NCBI GenBank assembly: GCA_049669725.1
Contig: JBATKU010000685.1
Coordinates: 1-5,206 of the forward strand
Direction of reading: 5' to 3'
From: JAFDCJ01 sp049669725
GTDB taxonomy: Bacteria; Desulfobacterota; Desulfobacteria; Desulfobacterales; JAFDCJ01
DNA: 5,206 nt
The stretch's first letter is position 1; each line of letters opens with the position of its first letter. Below the pieces are notes generated by a model. It saw nothing but the letters and a program-made list of their open reading frames with translations. It did not search any database and was not told where the DNA came from. Shown here one piece after another: positions 1-5,206 of the stretch. A program made the translations under genes and the position numbers.

Positions 1-680
1 GGAATATCTATGGTTAGATTAGGTGCGCCGTTGCCAAACGGCACGCCTTCATTCAGGGCAGCATAGGCATAGATCATGCTCGGCGAAATCGCCGGATCAT
101 TTCCCTTTAGACCTTTCTCAAATGCAGCCAGAGATAAGTGTACGGGGCTTGGCTCGATATACACTTCCGTACTGGCGCACCATATCATGACCAACCGGTT
201 TAGCTTGTGTTCAGCCTTAAAGGATTGGATATCTGCGCGAAGCAGGTCCGCCAGATCCATTTTGGTTTTGCCCTTCTTAACGTTGGTGCCGCTGAGCCTT
301 TTGACATAACTCTGATCGAATACCGCCGGCATCGGCCGCACACTTTCCAACTCGGTCTTAATACCATCCAGGGTTTGTCTTTCCAGCACACCGGCATTAA
401 CGGCCGCCGCATACATGTCGTCACTAAAAATGTCCCAACCCCCAAACACCAGATCATCAAGTTCAGATAAGGATACAAAGTCTTTAATTAATGGTATGCG
501 CTTATCCGTACGCTTTCCAAGTCTAATGGTCCCCATTTGGGTAAGGGAACCAATCGGTTTTCCCTGCCCTTGAAGAACTGCATAAACTCCGGCGACAAAT
601 GTGGTCGCCACAGCGCCCATACCGGGTGTAAGAATGCCCAGTTTACCTTGAGCCGGTGAAATTTTGATCTCACTTTTCAT
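1..680 (-). CDS. ino1: Inositol-3-phosphate synthase (myo-inositol-1-phosphate synthase), partial, C-terminal part beyond left edge
   Basis: This enzyme uses NAD to convert glucose 6-phosphate into 1D-myo-inositol 3-phosphate (also called L-myo-inositol 1-phosphate), the only route of inositol synthesis; it is cytosolic. I translated the reverse complement from ATG at 680-678: 226 complete codons follow with no stop before the left edge. A Rossmann-type start lies at residues 14-31 (LGILTPGMGAVATT), followed by family signatures SLTQMGTIRLGKR (45-57), FGGWDIF (79-85), PMPAVFD, WCASTEVY (167-174) and a segment near 206-226 including EGVPFGNGAPN. Family members of this bacterial type are about 430 residues, so roughly half is present. 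The start is supported by GAGGA seven bases upstream. It lies 79 bases after the TagB/F-like gene on the same strand, so co-transcription is plausible. The family call is very secure; the truncation is only the window edge. Confidence 0.95.
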   Translation of the reverse strand, partial: MKSEIKISPAQGKLGILTPGMGAVATTFVAGVYAVLQGQGKPIGSLTQMGTIRLGKRTDKRIPLIKDFVSLSELDDLVFGGWDIFSDDMYAAAVNAGVLERQTLDGIKTELESVRPMPAVFDQSYVKRLSGTNVKKGKTKMDLADLLRADIQSFKAEHKLNRLVMIWCASTEVYIEPSPVHLSLAAFEKGLKGNDPAISPSMIYAYAALNEGVPFGNGAPNLTIDI

Positions 681-687
681 AAGCATA

Positions 688-692
688 TCCTC
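688..692 (-). promoter_or_regulatory. Ribosome binding site of the inositol-3-phosphate synthase gene
   Basis: On the minus strand this reads GAGGA, separated by seven bases from the ATG at 680-678. It fixes the start of the synthase, and the protein then begins just ahead of the first Rossmann strand, as expected for the family. An ATG overlapping this site (694-692) is out of frame and meets a stop at once, so it is not a competing start. Confidence 0.75.
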
Positions 693-700
693 ATCTTAAA

Positions 701-716
701 AGATCCGTTAGGATCT
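701..716 (-). terminator. Short inverted repeat, possible weak terminator or leader hairpin
   Basis: AGATCC and GGATCT flank the four-base loop TAAC on the minus strand, a perfect 6-bp stem that two G-U pairs could lengthen to eight. It sits in the 79-base gap between the stop of the TagB/F-like gene (760) and the synthase start (680). Only three T residues follow the stem before AA, so it is at best a weak intrinsic terminator. It could equally attenuate, stabilise mRNA ends, or be chance. Confidence 0.25.
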
Positions 717-759
717 CCTGCACCACTTTTCCCTGAAAAGCTCATTCAGTGTGCGACCA

Positions 760-2022
760 TTAGATACTTGAAAATAATCGTCCATGGGATTGGTTATCTT
801 CGTGGTCATGGGTGTAACCCCTAATATTCATACGCATCTCCGCATATTCATCCGGGTGCCTATCCTTAAAAGTTTTTTCAATCTGCAGTTCAAGTTCATC
901 ATAGGTCCGGCATTTAGGTCCAGGCGTCATGGTTTCATAATCGAAATACATGGCCCGGTCCTGGCTTAAATACTGTTCCAAGTCATAAGGAAAAAATATG
1001 ATGGGTCGATCAAGCAGGAGATAATCAAAAAAAATTGATGAATAATCAGTGATTAAAAGATCACAGTGTGCCATTAGTGGATATACATCGCCGAGCGGTG
1101 CATATTCAATTAGATTTGGATACCGATCGATATTGCACTGCCCATGCATGAACGGATGCAATTTCAGCACAACAAGCAATTCTTTTTTTTTGGCAAATGC
1201 AGACAAACGTGACAAATTGATCTCTTTTTCAAACGGTCCGGCCATATCCTTTCGGAAAGTTGGTACGTACAGGCATATCTTATGCCCATCGGTCCGAGCA
1301 GCGCTAACTGTCTCAAGGACCTTTCTATCAACGTTGATCCAAGCCAGTCGGTGAGAAATACTGCCAGGATCAGGCCAACTAAATAGAATATCATTTCGAG
1401 GGTAACCTGTTGCGATGAATTGCTTAGCCTTAAAGCAATGTTGAAAGACTTCGGTGATAAACCATTGTGAGGTCGCCACAACGACATCATAAAAAGGATA
1501 TCGGCCGATAATTGTCTTTTGAATTTTTAAAAGAGCCACCAGCCAGGTTGGCATGCCAACCAATCGTTTCCTGTATAAATCAAGTTCAATATGCTTGAGA
1601 GGTGCGCCATGCCAGATTTGAATCAGTTTGGCACCATGGGTTAAAGGGTAGGCACCAAATTTGAACCAGTCGAAATCTATAATGATCGTACCACACTTTA
1701 ACAGCAAAAATAAAGATCGCCAGGAAGGATGCACAATTGACTCTCCTCCGGCTGCCGAAATCATCCTCTGAGCAGTGCGGCTTGTCGTTAACATAACGAC
1801 GCGTTCTCCTTTTCGAACCAGTTCTGCGGCGTAAACGAAAAAATACTTGCTGTTATCAGCAAATTCTAAACCAGGAGAACTGACAACCACCATCAAATCT
1901 GTGTCGCGTGTGATTACCATCTTCAACGGATAAACAACCAGCCATAACAACGCCGCAGTCAGGGTCTGACGTGTTGCGAAATAACCTGCTATAATCATAC
2001 GGCGAGCCTGGGATATGATCAT
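760..2022 (-). CDS. CDP-glycerol glycerophosphotransferase family protein (TagB/TagF-like), transferase 1
   Basis: The 420-residue protein belongs to the Glyphos_transf family (PF04464), whose members move a polyol-phosphate from a CDP-activated donor to a glycan at the inner face of the membrane. An N-terminal hydrophobic, basic stretch (about 12-36) suggests membrane association. Visible motifs in order: WHGAPLK (137-143, with a presumed catalytic His), GYPRND (206-211), YVPTFR (252-257), KLHP (287-290, second conserved His), DVYPLM (312-317), LLITDYSSIFFD (322-333), PIIFFPYD (340-347) and TPGPKC (366-371). There is no fused glycosyltransferase domain, so this is the short TagB-like form. 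The tail around 404-416 fits the usual family ending, so the C-terminus looks intact. ATG at 2022 lacks a clear Shine-Dalgarno; in-frame ATG at 1998 (residue 9) has a weak CAGG upstream and is an alternative. Substrate unknown: glycerol, ribitol or another alcohol phosphate. Confidence 0.92.
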   Translation of the reverse strand: MIISQARRMIIAGYFATRQTLTAALLWLVVYPLKMVITRDTDLMVVVSSPGLEFADNSKYFFVYAAELVRKGERVVMLTTSRTAQRMISAAGGESIVHPSWRSLFLLLKCGTIIIDFDWFKFGAYPLTHGAKLIQIWHGAPLKHIELDLYRKRLVGMPTWLVALLKIQKTIIGRYPFYDVVVATSQWFITEVFQHCFKAKQFIATGYPRNDILFSWPDPGSISHRLAWINVDRKVLETVSAARTDGHKICLYVPTFRKDMAGPFEKEINLSRLSAFAKKKELLVVLKLHPFMHGQCNIDRYPNLIEYAPLGDVYPLMAHCDLLITDYSSIFFDYLLLDRPIIFFPYDLEQYLSQDRAMYFDYETMTPGPKCRTYDELELQIEKTFKDRHPDEYAEMRMNIRGYTHDHEDNQSHGRLFSSI

Positions 2023-2054
2023 TATATGTGGATTTATCGACTACGGTCGTGGTT

Positions 2055-2082
2055 GATATAGATTGGGGCAGCGTAATTACAA
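2055..2082 (-). promoter_or_regulatory. Weak sigma70-like promoter candidate ahead of transferase 1
   Basis: In the 72-base gap between the two transferase genes the minus strand carries TTGTAA (2082-2077), a 16-base spacer, and TATATC (2060-2055). Each hexamer matches the sigma70 consensus at four of six positions, and the -10 ends 32 bases before the ATG at 2022. A separate promoter here would fit the gap, but matches this weak arise by chance; the gene may simply be read through from upstream. Confidence 0.2.
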
Positions 2083-2094
2083 GTATCTGCAGAA

Positions 2095-3357
2095 CTATCG
2101 ATTGTTAAATAAATATAATTTATCCCCTTTCAAATCCGCGATTTCGTCTTGAATGATTTCTATGATGTGTTTTGACGCAGATCCGTTTTTATGTGAAAAA
2201 GACATGTCAAAAATTGCTTTACGTTTTTGGCGGTATTCATCTTTTTTATCAAAAAGAGTTTTTTTGATACATAGCTGCAGATCTTTCTGGTCCATACATT
2301 TTGGGCCCGGTGTAACCCAATTATAATCGTATTTAAGGCTTCGATCTTCACGAATATACTTATCGTAATCATATGGGAAAAATATTATCGGTTTGTTTAA
2401 GTACAAAAAATCAAAGAAAATGGATGAATAGTCGGTTATAAGCAGATCAATCAGCGGTAAAAGAGGGTAGACATCACCTGAATCGCTATATTTAACTAAA
2501 TTATTCAAATTTGTGAAATCTACCGGAAGTTCCCGCCATGGATGAATTTTAAAAATAATGAGAATTTTATTTTTAATAGCAAAGTCGTCCAGTTCTTTTA
2601 TGTTCAACGCCTCTTTGTCCAAAAAATCATCGCCGAATCCTGTATCTCTGAAAGTTGGTGCATATAATATAGTTTTGTATTGATTTTGTTTCAGCTCTTT
2701 TGCCCTTCCAATGACGGTTCTATCGGTTCCAATTAAATCTAAACTGTCCGGTGTTGAGAAAAAAATGTCATTTCTAGGATAGCCGCTCTCAATAATTTTG
2801 CTGAATAGGAAGGCCGGCTTAAATATTTTCTCAGAATTAATCTTGGAAGTGGAAAGAAACAGATCATATTTAGGAAAACGCCCTTGGAGATAGTACCATA
2901 TTCTCCACCTAATTGCCTTTAAATTTTCTTTATAAACAGCGTTATCAAGTCCAAGGCTTTTTATGGAGCAACCATGCCAGAGTTGAATTTTATAGGTATT
3001 TACCAAAAAATAGTATTTTAGATTTCTTATCCAATCTAGATTGTCTACTATCACAATTGACGCTTTCAGCATTACTAAAACAGTTGACCACTTCGGATAT
3101 AATAATGCCGGTAAACTGTGAATTTGAAGTTCCCTGAATACCTCTTTGTCTTCGGTTAAAAAATAATATTCGAATTTTTCCTGATGGCTGCGGTGCAAAT
3201 GAAGATATAAATATTTTATATTATCTCGAAATTGTCCGTTATCGCCCCCGATAAACAGAACTGAGTTGCATTGTTTGGGAACAAGATACGCCAAAGGACG
3301 AACAAATATCCCAAAAATCAGGCTCATTAGTTTAAAAATATAGAGCCATACCGCCAT
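2095..3357 (-). CDS. CDP-glycerol glycerophosphotransferase family protein (TagB/TagF-like), transferase 2
   Basis: This is a second Glyphos_transf family protein, 420 residues from the preferred start, the same length as its downstream neighbour but clearly diverged outside the motifs. Motifs: WHGCSIK (127-133), GYPRND (192-197), YAPTFR (232-237), KIHP (270-273), DVYPLL (295-300), LLITDYSSIFFDF (305-317), PIIFFPYD (323-330), TPGPKC (349-354). The first 25 residues are hydrophobic and probably contact the membrane. An in-frame ATG at 3375 would add six residues and overlap the upstream gene by 17 bases but has no Shine-Dalgarno; ATG at 3357 has GGAAGGA upstream and begins one base after the upstream TAG, so I prefer it. 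The motif has Ser where transferase 1 has Pro (WHGCSIK against WHGAPLK), hinting at a different donor or acceptor. The gene is much richer in A+T than its downstream neighbour. Likely role: alcohol-phosphate transfer to a surface glycan; substrate unknown. Confidence 0.92.
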   Translation of the reverse strand: MAVWLYIFKLMSLIFGIFVRPLAYLVPKQCNSVLFIGGDNGQFRDNIKYLYLHLHRSHQEKFEYYFLTEDKEVFRELQIHSLPALLYPKWSTVLVMLKASIVIVDNLDWIRNLKYYFLVNTYKIQLWHGCSIKSLGLDNAVYKENLKAIRWRIWYYLQGRFPKYDLFLSTSKINSEKIFKPAFLFSKIIESGYPRNDIFFSTPDSLDLIGTDRTVIGRAKELKQNQYKTILYAPTFRDTGFGDDFLDKEALNIKELDDFAIKNKILIIFKIHPWRELPVDFTNLNNLVKYSDSGDVYPLLPLIDLLITDYSSIFFDFLYLNKPIIFFPYDYDKYIREDRSLKYDYNWVTPGPKCMDQKDLQLCIKKTLFDKKDEYRQKRKAIFDMSFSHKNGSASKHIIEIIQDEIADLKGDKLYLFNNR

Positions 3358-3358
3358 G

Positions 3359-4054
3359 CTAATATTTCCTTCCATTTTTACTTGAATGGTATTTTTGGAC
3401 TGCCAGCAGGTCTTGTTCGAAGTCTATCTCCCGACAGAATAAACTGCCTACATCGATGGGTTTTAATTTGATTTTACCGGCAACGGTAAGATTTTCGAGC
3501 GCTTTTTCAAAGTAATCAGTATCAGTGACCTTTCTGAGTTCAGATGTGAAAATTTCTAAATCTTTCTTTCGAATCAAGTTTATCCCCAGGGCTTCTCCTT
3601 GAGAGGATTCCACGGTTTTAGATATGTTTTTAATATAGCCCTCAGGGGTTAAACTGTATTTAATTTCTTCGGTATTACATTCACTTTTGTTCACTAAACA
3701 GGCTGAATCGCTCGATTCAAGAATCAGATTCAAAATCTCCGCATCGAAATATACATCACCGTTCATCCAGAGGACATCATCATTTATTTTAGTTAATGCC
3801 GTCAAAAGACTCTTGGCTGTATTTGTGCGGGCATAGGCATTGTTATAAACAAATAACAAGTCCGGAAATTTCTCCATGATGATTTCTTTTTTATACCCCA
3901 CAACCAGAAATATATTCTGAATTTCATTTTTCAGTGATAATTTTTCAATCTGGAGGTCCATAATTGTCTTTTCATTTTGAATCGCTGTTAATGGTTTGGG
4001 AATCAATGATCCCAATCGGGTACCCATGCCGGCGGCGAGAATGACTGCTTCCAT
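3359..4054 (-). CDS. LicC-like NTP transferase (probable CTP:phospho-alcohol cytidylyltransferase)
   Basis: A 231-residue single-domain nucleotidyltransferase (NTP_transferase fold) that would join an NMP to a phosphorylated small molecule, releasing pyrophosphate, in the cytosol. The nucleotide-binding loop is LAAGMGTRL (6-14) with PKPL (19-22); VVGY is at 51-54; the LicC-like stretch YNNAYARTNTAKSL spans 70-83; the metal-binding Asp lies in NGDV (98-101); ALGINL (155-160) and EIDFEQDL (209-216) match the later conserved blocks, the second resembling the EIDTPEDL-type ending with a second metal-binding Asp. Its length and the TN-SL segment fit the phosphocholine cytidylyltransferase (LicC) group better than long sugar-nucleotide pyrophosphorylases. 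Next to CDP-donor-using transferases, CTP is the likely nucleotide. The second substrate is inferred: inositol phosphate (given the synthase nearby), phosphocholine or glycerol phosphate. The start has AGGA five bases upstream. Coupled to transferase 2 by a one-base gap. Confidence 0.88.
   Translation of the reverse strand: MEAVILAAGMGTRLGSLIPKPLTAIQNEKTIMDLQIEKLSLKNEIQNIFLVVGYKKEIIMEKFPDLLFVYNNAYARTNTAKSLLTALTKINDDVLWMNGDVYFDAEILNLILESSDSACLVNKSECNTEEIKYSLTPEGYIKNISKTVESSQGEALGINLIRKKDLEIFTSELRKVTDTDYFEKALENLTVAGKIKLKPIDVGSLFCREIDFEQDLLAVQKYHSSKNGRKY
3367..3373 (-). promoter_or_regulatory. Ribosome binding site deciding the start of transferase 2
   Basis: The minus strand reads GGAAGGA inside the last codons of the nucleotidyltransferase gene, nine bases before the ATG at 3357-3355. 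The junction reads TAG, C, ATG. It supports translational coupling and argues against the longer start at 3375, which would lie upstream of this site. Confidence 0.7.
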
Positions 4055-4224
4055 AATTTTCCTGCCTTTTCTTTGTTGTTTTTTACGCTGCTACCTTTTT
4101 TATCGTTTATCTCGTCAAATTCAAAAACCCGCTATTAGGTGATTCTTCGATCTTTATGTGTGCTTTTTTATCCTCAAATGAATGACGTGGAGTACGTCGA
4201 AGATATTGAAAGTAATACTTTGTT
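4055..4224 (-). other. 170-base intergenic spacer, no gene supported
   Basis: This gap separates the glycosyltransferase stop from the nucleotidyltransferase start and is long compared with the one-base junction that follows. It becomes A-rich toward the nucleotidyltransferase. A 5-bp inverted repeat (GACGT, five-base loop, ACGTC) lies at 4184-4198 but has no T run after it in the transcribed direction. A second frame stays open through part of the gap, but I see no recognisable protein in it. The gap may mark a junction between modules of different base composition. Confidence 0.5.
4060..4063 (-). promoter_or_regulatory. Ribosome binding site of the nucleotidyltransferase gene
   Basis: The minus strand reads AGGA in an A-rich leader, five bases before the ATG at 4054-4052. 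The protein then starts directly at the first strand leading into the LAAGMGTRL loop, as usual for this fold, so this start is secure. Confidence 0.65.
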
Positions 4225-5196
4225 TCATCGAATTCCCCTCGTACGACCACGGTTTCGGATTCGATGCGTTTGATAAACCAGACTGTGTCTAGTGCGCCGA
4301 AAAAATTCAGGAATAACCCAAGGAGCCCGATATGCCATTCGAAATGCAACACCTAATTGCTTCTTTTTTAGTGCCCAGACAAATGGATTATAATATTCAG
4401 CGCGAACAACCCTGGCAATTTTTTTGCGCAACGCGGCTTGAACGGCCGGGGCATTCTCAAATAGATTGATGGCATTCTCCAAAACTTCCCGCATCAAAGT
4501 CGTACGATTCGTTAAACCTGACATCGAACCCGGAGTTATACGGTAGTAATACATTGGTTTGGGTACATATAGAAGCTGTAAACCATGCGCTAAAAGCTGT
4601 AGAAAAAATTCAGTATCAGCAGCAAATCGACGGCACCCGTGACAAATATGATACTCCCTGATAGACCTCAAGGGTAATAGTGGCTTTAACAGTAAACGCT
4701 TTTGGCAGACAAAGTCCTCAATAGGCACTTCCACGGCTGAAATACCATTGCCACCGAATGCATATTTCCCGCGTAGAACACGCCATGGAGCCATACCATG
4801 ATCTGTATCGTGGCATTCCAAAATATCATCAAACATCATTTGGTTGAGCGATGCATCTGCATGGTCCAACAGTGTTTCCAGCCGCTCGGGTGCCCAGGCA
4901 TCATCGGCATCAATGAACGCCAACCAAACCCCACAAGCCGACTCAATCGCCCGATCACGTGCTTGACCTTCTCCCAAATTTGACTCATTATGTATGACCC
5001 GAAGGCGTTCATCCAAAAATTTCTCCAAAATGATACCGGTTTCATCAGTCGAAGCATCATTGCAAATGATTAATTCAAAATTATGGAAAGTCTGTGCCAG
5101 AACAGAATCAACAGATTCGTTCAGTGTACGTGCCCCGTTGTATACCGGCATAACGATCGAGACTAAAGGTGAAAATTTGGATTGTGAAGTAGTCAT
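4225..5196 (-). CDS. Family 2 glycosyltransferase (GT-A fold)
   Basis: A 323-residue cytosolic-face glycosyltransferase that would transfer a sugar from a nucleotide-sugar donor to a growing surface glycan. Signatures: VSIVMPVYNG (12-21) begins the GT-A fold; the Asp in IICNDAS (43-49) contacts nucleotide; the DXD-type metal site is FIDADDAW (94-101); AADTEF (192-197) holds the likely catalytic acidic residues; YVPKPMYYYRITPGSMSG follows, a frequent ending of this domain. The last 70 or so residues are Arg/Lys-rich with short hydrophobic patches and may touch the membrane; no full transmembrane helix is evident. The ATG at 5196 is only ten bases from the window edge, no Shine-Dalgarno is visible in CATCTATTTA, and the frame stays open to the edge, so a start further right cannot be excluded, although the motif at residue 12 argues little is missing. 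Sugar specificity cannot be read from sequence. Confidence 0.9.
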   Translation of the reverse strand: MTTSQSKFSPLVSIVMPVYNGARTLNESVDSVLAQTFHNFELIICNDASTDETGIILEKFLDERLRVIHNESNLGEGQARDRAIESACGVWLAFIDADDAWAPERLETLLDHADASLNQMMFDDILECHDTDHGMAPWRVLRGKYAFGGNGISAVEVPIEDFVCQKRLLLKPLLPLRSIREYHICHGCRRFAADTEFFLQLLAHGLQLLYVPKPMYYYRITPGSMSGLTNRTTLMREVLENAINLFENAPAVQAALRKKIARVVRAEYYNPFVWALKKKQLGVAFRMAYRAPWVIPEFFRRTRHSLVYQTHRIRNRGRTRGIR

Positions 5197-5206
5197 TAAA
5201 TAGATG

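Noticed and set aside
200..673. Short minus- and plus-strand open frames at 200-478, 207-470 and 488-673
   Set aside because: They lie in other frames of the inositol-3-phosphate synthase, whose conserved motifs run continuously from 680 to the left edge.
720..800. Possible frameshift at the 3' end of transferase 1, since another frame stays open to about 708 and reads as a plausible tail
   Set aside because: The native tail (residues about 404-416, with H, D, N, S, R in the expected spacing) matches the usual C-terminal ending of the family, so the annotated frame appears complete.
2015..2022. Palindrome ATGATCAT overlapping the first ATG of transferase 1
   Set aside because: An isolated 8-base palindrome is expected by chance, and there is no second copy nearby to suggest an operator.
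4097..4124. Promoter-like TTGAAT, 16-base spacer, TAAAAA on the minus strand ahead of the nucleotidyltransferase
   Set aside because: Only four of six matches in each hexamer within an A+T-rich spacer, where such matches are expected by chance.
4184..4198. Inverted repeat GACGT, five-base loop, ACGTC after the glycosyltransferase stop, considered as a terminator
   Set aside because: The stem is only five base pairs and is not followed by a T run on the minus strand.
4107..4352. 81-codon minus-strand open frame overlapping the glycosyltransferase end and running into the spacer
   Set aside because: No recognisable motif, no convincing ribosome binding site at its ATG, and the overlapping glycosyltransferase frame gives a credible basic C-terminus. 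A small protein is not excluded but is not supported.

Overview
The window carries five protein-coding genes, all on the minus strand and read from the right edge toward the left: a family 2 glycosyltransferase, a LicC-like nucleotidyltransferase, two successive CDP-glycerol-glycerophosphotransferase-family (TagB/TagF-like) proteins, and the first half of an inositol-3-phosphate synthase that runs off the left edge. No RNA gene, insertion sequence, CRISPR array or long repeat was seen. The plus-strand open frames are shadows of the minus-strand genes.

Layout by position. 4225-5196 is the glycosyltransferase; its open frame continues to the right edge, so its start is uncertain. 4055-4224 is a 170-base spacer. 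3359-4054 is the nucleotidyltransferase. 2095-3357 is transferase 2, which starts one base after the nucleotidyltransferase stop and so is clearly coupled to it. 2023-2094 is a 72-base spacer with a weak promoter-like sequence. 760-2022 is transferase 1. 681-759 is a short spacer with an inverted repeat and a good ribosome binding site. 1-680 is inositol-3-phosphate synthase, partial at its C-terminal end.

How the genes may work together. The set looks like part of a surface-glycan (capsule, O-antigen or teichoic-acid-like) locus. The glycosyltransferase would build glycan, the nucleotidyltransferase would activate a small phosphorylated alcohol as a CDP derivative, and the two TagB/F-like enzymes would transfer polyol-phosphate or alcohol-phosphate groups. 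An inositol-phosphate synthase next to these suggests, as an inference only, that the activated alcohol is inositol phosphate (CDP-inositol) and that the product is a phosphoinositol-decorated or phosphoinositol-linked polysaccharide. Phosphocholine or glycerol phosphate remain alternatives for the nucleotidyltransferase substrate.

Organism. This is bacterial DNA, with Shine-Dalgarno sites, tight same-strand packing and ATG starts. Base composition is mixed: hand counts of sampled 60-base lines give roughly 42-58% G+C in the flanking genes but about 25-40% in the middle block (2095-4054), as is common in surface-polysaccharide loci assembled by transfer. The synthase resembles the bacterial type found in Bacteroidota and some Desulfobacterota. 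I lean weakly to a Gram-negative such as a Desulfobacterota member but cannot establish it from this sequence.
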